A stretch of 64,000 nt of DNA from Charina bottae. Lineage: Eukaryota > Chordata > Lepidosauria > Squamata > Charinaidae. Of this stretch, positions 11,953 through 22,390 are shown one piece after another. The notes below the pieces were generated by a model. The model was not told the origin of the DNA. It saw nothing but the letters and a program-made list of their open reading frames with translations, and did not search any database. A program made the translations under genes and the position numbers. How positions within the stretch are numbered: the stretch's first letter is position 1; each line of letters opens with the position of its first letter. Location: contig JALMGJ010000004.1 of the NCBI GenBank assembly GCA_023362775.1, positions 84,474,298 to 84,538,297 of the forward strand. The letters run 5' to 3'.

Positions 11953-12074
11953 TGTGGCTTGAATCATGTCAACTGGATTTCTATTTAAATAGAATAGAAA
12001 TAAATAAATAGAAATCCAGTTGACATGATTCAAGCCACAGACTGTTCCACCTGGATGACTGAGAACCTTCATCG
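11953..12074 (+). mobile_element. Short palindromic retroposon-like element with 16-bp target-site duplication
   Basis: The element starts tgtggcttgaatcatgtcaa, reaches tctattt at about 11986, then after an AT-rich loop of about 19 bases returns as the exact inverse complement (12006-12039, aaatagaaatcc...caagccaca). A unique tail follows (gactgttccacctggatgac... to 12074). It is flanked by acatttaactcaggac (11937-11952) and acatttaacccaggac (12075-12090), a 16-bp duplication with one mismatch. The termini and the tail match the larger palindrome at 29275-29716. No protein is encoded. It is related by sequence to no LINE or SINE here; Penelope-like or fold-back origin is possible. Confidence 0.8.
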
Positions 12075-12113
12075 ACATTTAACCCAGGACAAATTACAAT
12101 TCAAGGGCTATAT

Positions 12114-12115
<2 letters not shown>

Positions 12116-12157
<42 letters not shown>
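12116..12157. repeat. (TG)n microsatellite
   Basis: About twenty perfect TG units. Confidence 0.95.
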
Positions 12158-12158
<1 letters not shown>

Positions 12159-12850
12159 CTCAAACAATATATCTCTATTTATATATCTGTGACGATGGGC
12201 TGTAGTATTCAGAGATGATATCTTGGGAATTGTTCATAGTCACAGGATTTACCATATCAACCACCCCCTCTCAGTTAAGGAAAGAAACAGCATAGGTTGT
12301 CGACCATCTAGGACATAAAGAATCTACATCAGGAAAATCCAACTTTAAAAAAACAAAACAAAACAAGCAAAAAAACACCCTGTGCTGCATCTGCTTTTGG
12401 AGGGAAGGGCAGGAATGCAGGGTGATTTTAATCAGAAGTTACAGTTGTTTCTGTTGCTTTCTTTTCTGGATCTGGGTTCCACTAGAGTATTCCCATTCAC
12501 AAACTGACTTTAATGATTGGCATTTTCATTTAATGGAGTAAGTATTATTGTGTAATAAATTGTTATGTAGACCAATATGCTGTGAATATTTGTCCAATAA
12601 ACCTGAACAGATGCTTGTATCATAAGGCATGACTGGGAGCAACTGTCTTTGTATTTCTATTTGGTAAAACTGGGAGTAGATAGATATGTGCAGTAATCAG
12701 TAGATTTTCAATATAACATGATAATTGTGTATCTCTTGTATAGCTGCACAGCTGTGTCCATAAACTGGACATATGATAACTTAAACCATAGTCATAATAT
12801 TTAATCTAATTTTCCTTTCTACTGCAGGATTGAAGTATCTCCACATTGCT
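12158..12850. other. Unassigned AT-rich sequence
   Basis: No gene or repeat recognised. Confidence 0.5.
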
Positions 12851-12854
12851 TATC

Positions 12855-13015
12855 TTAATTTATTTATTTATTTATTTGTTTATTTATTTGTTTATTTATT
12901 TATTTATTAATTATTTGGATTTATCACCACCCATCTCCACTATGGTAGACTCTGGGTGGTTTACAATCACATTATAAAAAGTTAAAAACCTATACATCTA
13001 AAATCTACTATAAAA

Positions 13016-13018
<3 letters not shown>
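12855..13018 (-). mobile_element. CR1/L2-group LINE or SINE 3' end, minus strand
   Basis: A (TTTA)n tract (12855-12910) is followed by 'ggatttatcaccacccatctcc...tagactctgggtggtttacaa'. On the minus strand this is the usual squamate 3' tail 'ttgtaaaccacccagagtc...gagatgggtggtgataaat' followed by (AAAT)n. The same tail is seen at 23.26, 42.54 and 44.54 kb. Confidence 0.7.

Positions 13019-13068
<50 letters not shown>
13019..13068. repeat. (TA)n microsatellite
   Basis: About 24 perfect TA units, self-complementary and prone to cruciform formation. Confidence 0.95.
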
Positions 13069-13071
<3 letters not shown>

Positions 13072-13490
13072 ACAACTTGATCTAGTTATAATTCTATGCA
13101 GGCAAGCACCACAGCAGAACATACAATCCTAGCACTGTATAACTTGCATACAAGCATTCAAGACAAATGTTTAAGCAGGTAATGGAACATGGATAAAATC
13201 TAGCAAAAATTCTCCAACATTTTATGAAGAAAAGAGTATGTGCATATGCACAGAGATAGGAGAGGATATATGCATGTTTGCCTATATAAGCAGAGTGGGG
13301 AGGTAGAAAAACAGATTAAAAAATGATACATGCTACATGTTAGAAAGGGTGGCAAAACTATTGGAATCATATATCTGTCATTTCTATGTTTCAGTTTAAA
13401 ATATTTTTATTCATTTAGGTATTACATTCTGTGCCACCTGCTAAGCAAGTAATTTGTGGTTTTAAATTTGAAAACAGATAACTATAAAAT
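13069..13490. other. Unassigned AT-rich sequence
   Basis: No gene or repeat recognised. Confidence 0.5.
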
Positions 13491-13494
13491 AAAA

Positions 13495-13934
13495 TGTAAG
13501 GTCCCTGGCTTACACTGTTTTACCCAAGTTCCTGAAGTTGCCAAAAGAGAGATTTGAGTCGAGGCTTGGAGATTAAAATAACAGTGTTTATTTGGCCAAG
13601 CAAAGCTGGGTGGAATATCTGCAGACATCATGGCAGTGAAATGTCTGGGAAGTTATCCACACACACATATTGCAACTTCAATGATTATATAGGGTTTGCA
13701 AAGCTAGTAAAGAAGGATGAATGAACTCTATCCCAGTGACAGGGCAAAGCTTCTGTATCTGCAGTTCTAACCGGCTTTCTGTCACCTGGTATGTTAAACA
13801 AGCCTTGTTCCACGTTATCTAAACGAACTCTCTCCTAAAGGACAGCAGCAAGGTCCTTGCGCCTCCTTTCACCTAATTCCCTTTAGCAAGCAGTTTTCAA
13901 AAGCAGAATGGTGTTGGTTAAGCTAACCCTTACA
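13495..13934 (-). mobile_element. Solo LTR, 440 bp, minus orientation
   Basis: The ends are inverted repeats: tgtaagg at the left and ccttaca at the right, the TG...CA form of LTRs. A 4-bp aaaa flanks each side (13491-13494, 13935-13938), although in AT-rich DNA this is weak. A minus-strand AATAAA polyadenylation signal (tttatt within cagtgtttatttgg, about 13585) sits as expected for the R region. No internal retroviral part adjoins it, so it is best explained by LTR-LTR recombination. The family (endogenous retrovirus or gypsy) is not known. Confidence 0.65.
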
Positions 13935-14020
13935 AAAATCAACTAACATAATTTAAAATAATACAGTGCATGCCCTCATAAATTATCCTAAACTCATTAG
14001 AAAACAAGGACAACTTTTTT

Positions 14021-14222
14021 GTTTGTTTGTGCCTTCAAGTCATAGTTGACTCCTGGCAACTGCCTGGACAAGTCCCTGCTGTTTTACTGGCAACATTTGT
14101 GAAGTGGTTTCCCCTTGCCTCCTTCCTAGGGCTGAGAGAAAGTGACTGGCTTTGTGCCTAAGGCAGAACTAAAACTGATGGTTTCTAGCCTGGTGCCTTA
14201 AACACTACATCAAACTGGCTCA
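14021..14222 (-). mobile_element. tRNA-derived SINE, minus strand
   Basis: Same family as 11393-11625: on the minus strand, a head agccagtttgatgtagtgtt, 'gccaccatcagttttagttctgcc' in place of a clean B box, a short deletion in the middle, and the tail 'ggcaaggggaaaccacttcac...gggacttgtccaggcagttgccaggagtc'. Diverged. Confidence 0.8.
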
Positions 14223-14346
14223 GGGCAACAATACAGAAGAAGATAAATATACAGTTGGGTTCAGAATCAACAAAGAGGAAAATAATCAGTGACAGTCATT
14301 GTAATGCACAAAAAAGTTAATAATTAACAGACCTGGGAGTGGGGTG

Positions 14347-14524
14347 TGTTGAGTGTGTGTTCGGGAGCATGTGCAGAGTTCCAGAAGCAAGTAGCATTAT
14401 AGAGACAAGAAATTATGCCAGACATTTATCAAAACAAAGATGTATTAATATAACAGAGAACACAAAACAATAACATCCGGATCCCTTGAGTTAAAATCTC
14501 TATATAAATATAAAAAGCATATTT
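14347..14524 (-). repeat. Copia 3' LTR, truncated (178 bp)
   Basis: Aligns without gaps to 17125-17302 of the complete LTR, with about 94% identity. It begins tgttgagtg, next to the gggtg target copy. Directly right of 14524 the sequence is pol coding sequence of the RT N-terminal edge, so the LTR's 5' 287 bp are gone. Confidence 0.9.
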
Positions 14525-14526
14525 AA

Positions 14527-15941
14527 TATTTAAGCTAATTCCTGCTGCATTGCCTCATGCCAGCATTTAGCAATTTCAGGTGGCATCTCATTTATTTGCT
14601 GTAAATTTTCAGGTTCAGTGTAAATGTGAAAAGCTTTAACTACATCCACCTCAAAATGTTTAGGAGGAATACAGTACCTTTATTAGTCCTCTGAGACCTG
14701 CAAGGTAGGACAGGACTAACATTCTGACTCCCACCATTTTCCTGAGAAGCCTCTGTCTCATCAGACAGTTCAGCTTGCTCCTCTTGTTTGTTGATTTCAC
14801 TAGGCGAAGAATCTAGCAGACCACCATCAGAAAGTCCTTGCTGTTCCCTTGGTGTTAAGTCAACTGAAGAACTGGAATTTATTTTTTCCCAGTTTTGCTC
14901 AGCAAATGAAGCGCTTTTGCTAATGATTAATTTATCACCTAGTATGAATCTGTAGCTTCTCTGGCTTTGTTCATACCCAACAAAGATAGCTTTCTTTGTT
15001 TTGGAAGCCCCCTTCCATCTCAGTTGCTTAGGAATATGAACCCAAGCTGTGCTACCAAAAATTCTTAGATGATTGACTTTGGGCTTCATACCATAGAACA
15101 GATGAAATGGAGTATCCTCAATCACACAATTAAACAGTCTGTTCTGAATATAACAGGCAGTGGATACTGTTTCACCCCAAAACTTAAAAGGTAGTCATGC
15201 ATATTTAAGCAAGCACATCATGGCTTCTTGAAATGTTCTACATTTTCTCTCAGTAATTCCATTCTGCTGAGGAGTATAAGGGTTAGAAAGAATTTGTTCT
15301 ATCACCTTCTCTGTCAGAAACCTTTTAAAAGCATTAGACAGAAATTCCCGTCTGTCACATTGTAAAGCAGATACAGGTTTTGGAAATTTTCCATTGGCCC
15401 ATATTACAAAACCTTTAAATTTCTCAAATGCCTCATCTTTATGTTTCAACAGATTTATAAATGTATATCTTGGATAATCATCAGCTATGGTCATTATATA
15501 CTTTGCTTGTCCAAGACTTGGGGAAAAGGGACCAATTATATCACAATGAACAGTTTCAAGAGGTCTAGTTGTGATTCTGTCTGCATGCTTGCCCACAGGA
15601 GCTTTATAAGTTTTACATTCCTTACAAATTGTACAATCCAGATATTTGCCACAGGATTTCAATTTTAGATCAGCACACACCTTTGGCATATGTGCAATAT
15701 ATTTAAAATTTGCATGACCAAATCTTCTGTGCATGAGGTGTATGTATTGATCATGAACTGGAATGTTACAAATTACAGCCTTTGCAATTTTAGCAGCATT
15801 CTGCACTATGTACAATGAATCTTTTTGTACACAAGTTGTACACAACTTACCATTCTTCCGTATCTCACAGCCATCTTTTTTAAATGTTATGACATATCCA
15901 GCTGCTACTAACTGGGCTACAGATAAAAGGTTAGTTTGCAA
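14527..15941 (-). pseudogene. Copia pol: integrase and start of RT, broken
   Basis: The frame opens at the classical protease-integrase junction (NLLSVAQL after NVLYVP, with a TAA in place of one codon at about 15942-15944). The zinc-binding HHCC part reads HRRFGH and, downstream, CTICKEC. The catalytic DDE triad is visible: D in CDIIGP, D in LQCDRREF and E in TPQQNGITERK. A TGA interrupts the frame near 15192 after LLKYA. The frame then continues through FGSTAWVHIPKQ and KKAIFVGYE, typical of the integrase C-terminal part, to 14640. A frameshift near 14650 leads into the linker before RT (IAKCWHEAMQQEL), where the deletion begins. Confidence 0.92.
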
Positions 15942-16290
15942 TTACGGGACATACAACACATTTCTAACAGTTTCCTCCAAACAAGATAAATATATATCAC
16001 CTTGACCCATGATTTTAGTCATAGATCCATTAGCTAAAGAAACACTTTGTTTGTTAGTTTTAGACAGTGAAATAAAATAACTTTTACAATTAGACAAGTG
16101 ACAATCTGCACCAGAATCTAATACCCACATATCATCAGAATTACAGTTTTCAAGAACTTGTGCAATATGAATTGTTTGTAGAGCTTTCTTCTTCATTGTC
16201 TCTTTGTTCTTCTTTCCTATCTTTCGACCTTTGTGCATTTGGTCACAGTCTTTGCGTAGATGTCCAGCTGATCCTCAATGAAAACATCTC
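15942..16290 (-). pseudogene. Copia zinc knuckle and aspartic protease, broken
   Basis: On the minus strand at 16245-16286 a CCHC zinc knuckle is seen, with its second cysteine codon changed to TGA (16275-16277). The order C, two residues, stop, then GSAGHLRKDC is otherwise regular. A lysine-rich linker follows, then the protease active site in WVLDSGADCHLSN (D-S-G), and the frame ends at the TAA before the integrase. This frame differs from the gag frame, so a frameshift lies between them. Confidence 0.88.
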
Positions 16291-16317
16291 CAGGTTGCCA
16301 ATGCTGTAGCTTCAGCT

Positions 16318-16938
16318 TCATTCCCCTTTCTCACGCTGCATTTTTCCAGAAGAGCTGGGTGCAAACAACTGTCGGTCCTTTCGTTTCTCCCACTCTGCAA
16401 GCAGCCATGCAGAAACAAACGTAGGAGTAAGATCAGCTTCGCGCATCACTTCTAGGGTGCAAATTAACGTGTCCCATGTTTCATTCAGTGAGGACAGAAT
16501 GATGTATGACTTTGTCAGAGGGGTAAACTCCATGCCTCTTTCCTGCAGTTCTACAAACATCTGCTGAATAGAGTGCAAATGTTCAGACAGACTGCTTTCA
16601 TCTGACAAATAAGCTTTGTACAGATTCCTAGTCAGAGAAACTTTACTTCCCGCAGTAGCTTTTACATATAAATTTCGCAAAGCATCCTATAATTCTTTGG
16701 CAGATTGCGAACCATGCACACTGACTAGCTGATTGTCCTCAACTCCTAAAATAAGAGTCGCTTGGGCACATTCATCTTGCCTTAGCCATGCTTGAATAGG
16801 ATTAACTGGAGTTGGCTCACCTATTGGGGCCCACAGGTCTTCTCTCCGAAGAAACATTTCCATTTTCAGAGCCCAATTCAAATAATTCGAGTCTGAAAGA
16901 TGTTCAAGCAGCATTGCAGAAGATTGAGAAGTCGCCAT
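16318..16938 (-). pseudogene. Copia gag, interrupted by one stop
   Basis: The likely start is MATSQSS at 16938; a methionine six codons upstream is also in frame. Near the N-terminus NYLNWALKMEMFLRREDLW matches the N-terminal copia gag domain. After an in-frame TAG (about 16684-16686, between SAKEL and DALRN), the UBN2-type domain continues with LSEHLHSIQQMFVELQERGM and LTKSYIILSSLNETWD. The frame ends at 16318 in a basic tail before the zinc knuckle. Gag would form the particle; this copy cannot do so. Confidence 0.9.
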
Positions 16939-17110
16939 GTTTCTACTCCTCTTCAAAAATCCTCAGCTCAGCTTCTTCTGAAAACAGGCAGCAGCCAAAA
17001 GCCTCCACGCGGCCTCAAAGAAAGAACCACTTCACCGGTCTTTCTCTTCACTTGCCTTTCAAATGCAAACAAAGTACTTAGCTGGTCTCTTGTGCTCTCT
17101 GCTGCTCTCT

Positions 17111-17123
17111 CTGGGCCCATAAC
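17111..17123 (-). promoter_or_regulatory. Copia primer-binding site: half-tRNA-iMet type
   Basis: The + strand reads ctgggcccataac, which equals bases 27-39 of the vertebrate initiator tRNA-Met (anticodon stem-loop). The element strand is therefore complementary to that part and lies one base from the LTR (17125). Drosophila copia is known to prime from a tRNA-iMet 5' fragment cut after base 39, and the match here ends at that same base. Confidence 0.85.
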
Positions 17124-17124
17124 T

Positions 17125-17589
17125 TGTTGAGTGTGTGTTCTGGAGCATGTGCTAAGTTCCAGAAGCAAGTAGCATTAGAGAGACAAGAAATTACGCCAAG
17201 CATTTATCAAAACGAAGATGTATTAATATAACAGAGAACACAAAACAATAGCATCCAGATCCCTGGAGTTAAAATCTCTATATAAATATAAAAAGCATAT
17301 TTTCAACCTCACCCTCACACACAGGGTTGAGTAAAGCTTACAGGCATTTCTCTGAGAACAGACAAGCAGGGGGGAGGAGGAAAGCTTGAATGCAAGGAGC
17401 ACAATAAAAGACATGCTAATTTATACCTTTGTATCTAGGTTACTGATTGTTAACCTATTTGACCATTTATCTCTACAACCTGGGAAAACAATAAAAGTTT
17501 GAACTCTTGACTCTGCTGATCAATTAACTGGCATCTCTGAGACTTGTCCTGTGACTTCGTTCCTTTGAGCAATAAGACACATACCAACA
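17125..17589 (-). repeat. Copia 5' LTR, complete (465 bp)
   Basis: Bounded by the primer-binding site on the left and the gggtg target copy on the right. The ends tgttg and caaca are inverted repeats. On the minus strand it should hold promoter and polyadenylation signals; several AT-rich blocks are candidates, but none was singled out. Confidence 0.88.
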
Positions 17590-17594
17590 GGGTG

Positions 17595-17925
17595 AAGTCA
17601 TGTGGAGGACAATGTCAGTTTGGTACTGGACAACTACAAAAAAAAGTGCACAAGACTAATTTTTCCATGATCCATATATCACCACTTACAGTTTTTAAAG
17701 ATATTTTGCTGCCTGAGGTGAAGAACAAATGGTGTCCCTTATGTTCTGAAGCCAGTTGGGCTACAGTTGAACTTTCTTCAACATCGCTAAAAAGACACAT
17801 ACTTAAAGGAGCAGCTTAACTTAAGGAACATAGGTCAAACCATATGCTTGCTACTGCTTTGCAATATCTGTCACTTAAGATCACTACTTCACTTTACCTA
17901 ATGATGATGGCAGATCTTCCAACAC
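17595..17925. other. Unassigned sequence
   Basis: No gene or repeat recognised. Open frames of 91 codons (+) and 61 codons (-) overlap and have no domain. Confidence 0.5.
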
Positions 17926-17929
17926 CCAT

Positions 17930-18440
17930 TTTCTAATTTCATGAGGAAACCTGGAGAAACACTTTGGATGAAGACTTTAAAGGCCAGATAGGTAATGATT
18001 TATGACAGGACATTTCCTTAAATCACTTAGTTTTAGCACTTTGAATGGGGTTTCAAAATGGATTGGAAGGCAGTAGATATGATGAATCATTGATCATGTC
18101 TGTCAGTCATCATTAATACTATTTGGACCATTTTCAAAGGCAGTGCCATATATAATGCATTGCAATAATCCTGCCAGGAAATTATCAAAGCAAGGATAAA
18201 TGTCACAAAGCTATCTTGATCCCAGTTGCAGTTGGCATATCTGCCAAATTTGATAAAAGGCTCTCCAAGTCACTAAGACAACCAGTGCTTTAAGTCATTA
18301 AGATGATCTAAGTATAAAGGTGATAATTTTGAGGGACTGCAGGCTATCATCTTCCACTTCTGCCTTGACAGTAGGATCTAGTTCAGCTACCACATTATAT
18401 GTTTGGCCTCTGTACACAAATCAGTAGTTGGAGAGGATTT
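17930..18440 (-). pseudogene. CR1/L2-group LINE fragment, minus strand, degenerate
   Basis: The text runs in the order of an antisense CR1/L2 RT C-terminal region: 'gactttaaaggccagataggtaatga', 'agttttagcactttgaatggg', 'ggcagtgccatatataatgcattgcaataatcc'. In kept copies these read 'gggctttaaaggt.ataac.agcactttgaat' and 'cagccccatgtagagcgcattgcagtaatcc'. The copy at 29.0-29.9 kb shows the same blocks. No open frame remains. Confidence 0.65.
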
Positions 18441-19369
18441 CATGTGAGCGACCAAAACTTACATACACAATTGTCTCCAATTATAGAATTGTATGCATGT
18501 GTTCTCTTCCTCCTTGTCTTCCCCCCATTTCTTTTCTCAAATTGGATTCACACCGAGTAGTTGAGAAGGAGGTAGAGGATATTTGTTCTCATGTAACATC
18601 TGATTTTATTATTTTTTAAAAGCTTTATATAAGCAGTTCTGGCTGATCCACAAACATAACACTTTGATTAGTGTGATGTTAGTATAAAATAGTATCTTTG
18701 TTGATTATTGTTTCCTACCCATATGTTATATACCATGAACTAAAAGGATGTAGGATGTAGCAGCTCAAAATACTTGAAAAGAAATGACAAGTTTAGTTTA
18801 ATTAAACTGATATTGTTTCATCTTCTGCATGCTTACAATTGAAATATATAAGTGCACCTGTGTGATCTTGGACTTTTCCCAAATGAGAAACAATGGCAAT
18901 AAAATCTGATAAGTATAAAGGTTTTCATCCCACTCAAGTCCTGCTATGCTGCTGCATGGTGGTAGTGAGGTGTTTCTGGGAGGAAGGAGCAGGAAAAAAA
19001 ACTCCAGGAATGTACACCAAGAGTCTGTACCACCAGCAGGGTCATCCCAGCTGCCCAGCTAAATCAAGCAAGTGCCCCTGTCAGGCAGCATTGATATAGG
19101 AGGTAGATGATCACTTTAATGAGAATGGCAGAGGCATTATTTCATATTTTGCAGGAAATGGCAAAGGTAAACAGATCCTGTATTTTACTAAGGTAACCAC
19201 ATGGATAGACAATAAAAAGTGATTGACAGTATAGTGCCCCAGGTCAGATGGGACACAACATTCTACTGAGGGAGAGCTGAGAATTTTTCAGAATACTAAT
19301 GGTGTTTATGACATGGCTAACTTAAAGCATTTGGGACATCTAGTTGGTGATGTTGTTATTCAGGACAAG
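18441..19369. other. Unassigned AT-rich sequence
   Basis: No gene or repeat recognised. A cysteine-rich 68-codon frame (18893-19099) has no domain support. Confidence 0.5.
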
Positions 19370-20355
19370 AAAATCTGAAGCTGCAAAGACAGAAGTATGG
19401 TGGAACATGGAATATAAGCATGAACACAGGAAAGCTCAACACAATGAAAGATGAAATTAATCAACTACACATTCATATCTTTGGCATCAGCAATCTGAAA
19501 TAGAATTCAGTCAGAATTTCATTCTTTCATTTCTTTTAATCAGAAGATTGTGTTACTACTCAGAACTTGGGGGGTGGGGGAAGGAATGCTTTCATAGTCA
19601 GGAAGGATAAAGCAAAGACAGTACTTAGGTACAATACAGTCAGTGACCAAATAATATCAAAGATACCAAGAAGAAGATTAGCAAAGAATTTCAGAGACCT
19701 GTTAGAAGAGACAAGAAGCAGTATTATAATAAAAGCTGTGAAGATGGTAACAGCTGTAAAGATAGTAACAAAAACAGAAAAATAAATGTCTTCTGAAAGA
19801 TCGCTGAAATTAGAAGGAGGTTCCAACCTTGAATTGTTATGCTAAAGGATGCCAGTGGACAGAAAAGGTATAATGCTTCAAGAAGATCAAACAAATATGG
19901 TAGGAGTATTCTGAAAATCTGAACAGTAAAGATGTGAACATCCAAGATACCTTGGAATATATTTCCGATTTACACAAACTTCTAATACTGAAAGATGAAG
20001 TTAGATCAACACCCTCCTCATTCCCAAGTTGGAAGACTATAGAAATTGATAGACATATGACAAACAGTAGAAGAAGAATCAGTAACGGTTTTAACCAAAC
20101 CATGCCATCAAATCTGGAAAACAACATGGTGGCCAACTCATTGGAAAAAGTCAAAGAAAGGAAAGTTAATAGAGTATGTAAACTATCATACAATATCCTT
20201 AAATTTACATCTCAGCAAACTAATGCTTAAGAACAAACAAAGCAGATTAGAGTCCTACATGGAGGGGGAAAATGCCAGATATTGAAACAGGTTTTAGAAA
20301 AGTCCAAGGAAAAAGAATCATTATTGCTGATGCATCCTGAAGAACTGACACAGGC

Positions 20356-21004
20356 GAATGTTTGTTGGAAATGTTCTCTTGGTGAAGGAACTTTTTATCA
20401 TCTTTGGTCGACTTGTGAAAAGGCCAAAAAATTCTGGGACCAAATATGTGCTAATATTCAAAAGATCCTTAAAGTGGACTTACAAAAAAATCCAGAACTG
20501 TTTCTCTTGGGCATGATGGAGAAGCAGCTTGAGAAACAACATGGGACTTTGCTTTTATTTATGATTACAGAAGCAAGAAGTTTATATGCACAAAGATGGA
20601 AAGATCCACAAATACCTTCAGTGGAGGACTAGATTATTAAACTGATGGAGTGTTAACAGCATTGATAAGAGAAAATACTGTTTCTGGATTTGTTTCTACA
20701 TGGCAACCACTTTTAGACTACTTGCTTGTGTCAGAAAAAAATGAAGTTTTGATTTTGGGTTTTAATTATTAAATGGCTTGATTTGATAGAAATAATGTTA
20801 CTAAGGTTTAACTAATGGTAAGTGATTATACTTCTAAATGTATCCATATCTGTATTGGAGAAGGTCGGAAATCACTTTCTGTTGCTGCTCTCTCTCTGTT
20901 CTGCACTTTTATAGTTTTTTTCTTTTTTCTTTAGACCTGTACTCTATCTGTTCTATATTCTGTATTCTAATTATATTTGGAAAATTAATAAAATTCTAAT
21001 AAAA
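20356..21004 (+). mobile_element. L1-type LINE 3' end (649 bp) with 13-bp target-site duplication
   Basis: It starts inside the C-terminus of ORF2: NVCWKCSLGEGTFYHLWSTC has the cysteine-histidine pattern (C-x2-C...H-x4-C) of the L1 ORF2 tail, followed by LFLLGMMEKQ. The frame ends at about 20632. A 3'UTR follows, then aataaaattctaataaaaaa. Copies of aactgacacaggc at 20343-20355 and 21005-21017 are the target duplication. Removing the insert restores the RTE reading across the site, which confirms the order of events. Confidence 0.88.
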
Positions 21005-21237
21005 AACTGACACAGGCAAAGAATACTAAAAAGAAGTAGTATGTGCTTTATTAATTATAGAGAGTTGTTTCATTGTGCAGACAATGCCAAGCCATGGGCT
21101 GTTGTTTGGAAAATGGGAATCCCAGAACATTTTATTGTCCTCATGAAAAACCTATATACAGGTCAGAAAGCCACAGTCTGGAAAGAACAAGGTGAAAGAG
21201 ACTGGTTCCAGCTCAGCAATGGGGTGAAAGGTCGCTG

Positions 21238-21482
21238 TATACCAGTTTGGTCTAGTGGTTAAGGCAACGGGCTAGAAACCAGGAGTCTGTGAGTTCTAGT
21301 CCCACCTTAGGCATGAAGGTCGGCTGGGTGACCTTCGGCCAGTCACTCTCTCTCAGCCCAACTCACCTCACACGGTTGTTGTTGTGGGGAAAATAGGAGG
21401 AGGAAGGAGTATTAGGTATGTTCGCCGCCTTGAGTTATTTATAAAAAATAATAAAGGTGGGATAAAAATTAAATAAATAAAT
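21238..21482 (+). mobile_element. Sauria-type tRNA SINE, nearly full length
   Basis: Starts accagtttggtctagtggtt with the A-box-like head, has the B-box-like gagttctagtccc, then gctgggtgaccttcggccag and ctctctcagcccaactcacc, and ends with aaaggtgggataaaaattaaataaataaata. It sits between the RTE codons for 'GRCI' and 'SPYLF', splitting the RT. It would be transcribed by RNA polymerase III and moved by a LINE. Confidence 0.9.
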
Positions 21483-21568
21483 ACTGTCTCCTTATTTATT
21501 TCACATTTATGCTGAATATATATATATATTAAGAGAGTCTGGATTGGAGTTATAAAATCAAAAGAACG

Positions 21569-22390
21569 ATGTATAACTTGAACTATGCTGATAAAAACTA
21601 TGATAAATCTGCACTATGCAGATATGCAGATGATACCACTTTGATGACTGAAAGCGAGGAGGAGCTGAGGAGCCTTATGATGAAGGTGAAAGAAGAAAGC
21701 GCAAAAGCTGGGTTGCAGTTAAACCTCAAAAAAAACAAGATTATGGCAATGAGCTTGATTGATAACTGGCAAATAGAGGGAGAAAAAGTGGAGGCAGTGA
21801 CAGACTTTGTATTTCTAGGCGCAAAAATTACTGCAGACGCTGACTGCAACCAGGAAATCAGAAGACATCTACTTCTTGGGAGGAGAGCAATGACAAATCT
21901 TGATAAAATTGTTAAGAGCAGAGACATCACACTGACAACAAAGATCTGCATAGTCAAAGCAATGGTATTCCCCGTAGTAACCTATGGCTGTGAGAGCTGG
22001 ACCATAAGGAAGGCTGAGCGAAGGAAGATAGATGCTTTTGAACTGTGGTGTTGGAGGAAAATTCTGAGTGCCTTGGACTTCAAGAAGATCAAACTAGTCC
22101 ATACTCCAGTAAATAAATCCAGACTGCTCACCTGAGGGAATGATATTAAAGGCAAAACTGAAGTACTTTGGCCACATAATGAGCAGACAGGATACCCTGG
22201 AGAAGATGCTGATGCTAGGGAAAGTGGAAGGCAAAAGGAAGAGGGGCCAACCAAGGGCAAGATTGATGGATGATATTCTGGAGGTTACGGACTCGACCAT
22301 GGGGGAGCTGGGGATGGCGACGGCTGACAGGAAGCTCTGGTGTGGGCTGGTCCATGAAGTCACGAAGAGTCGGAAGCGACTGAATGAATA
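21569..22390 (+). pseudogene. RTE reverse transcriptase C-terminal part
   Basis: A 188-codon frame (21569-22135) holds the YADD catalytic box in CRYADDTTLM, then LQLNLKKNKIM, FVFLGAKITADADCNQEI and MVFPVVTYGCESWTIRKAE. It ends early at a TGA near 22133. The rest of the C-terminus (LKYFGHIMSRQDTLEKMLM, then RKRGQPRARLMDDI) is readable at 22140-22391 in another frame. Confidence 0.88.

Larger units (their letters stand above)
14347..17589 (-). mobile_element. Ty1/copia-type LTR retrotransposon, internally deleted
   Basis: A 3.24-kb element on the minus strand, with gag, protease and integrase remnants in the copia order (integrase before RT). A perfect 5-bp target duplication gggtg lies at 14342-14346 and 17590-17594. 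The element ends are tgttg at the left and caaca at the right, as LTRs require. The right (5') LTR is complete at 465 bp; the left (3') LTR keeps only its last 178 bp. Nearly all of RT, the RNase H, the polypurine tract and the start of the 3' LTR are missing in one internal deletion. The LTR parts differ at about 11 of 178 positions by hand count, and the coding part has several stops, so the insertion is not recent. Confidence 0.93.

Noticed and set aside
19560..20193. Overlapping minus-strand frames rich in hydrophobic residues, resembling a membrane protein
   Set aside because: They are antisense to the lysine-rich linker and RT part of the old RTE element. AAA/AAG codons read backwards give phenylalanine and leucine.
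20282..20632. One 116-codon protein running through 20356
   Set aside because: Target-site duplications show that its first part is RTE sequence and its second part an inserted L1 ORF2 end. The continuous frame is accidental.
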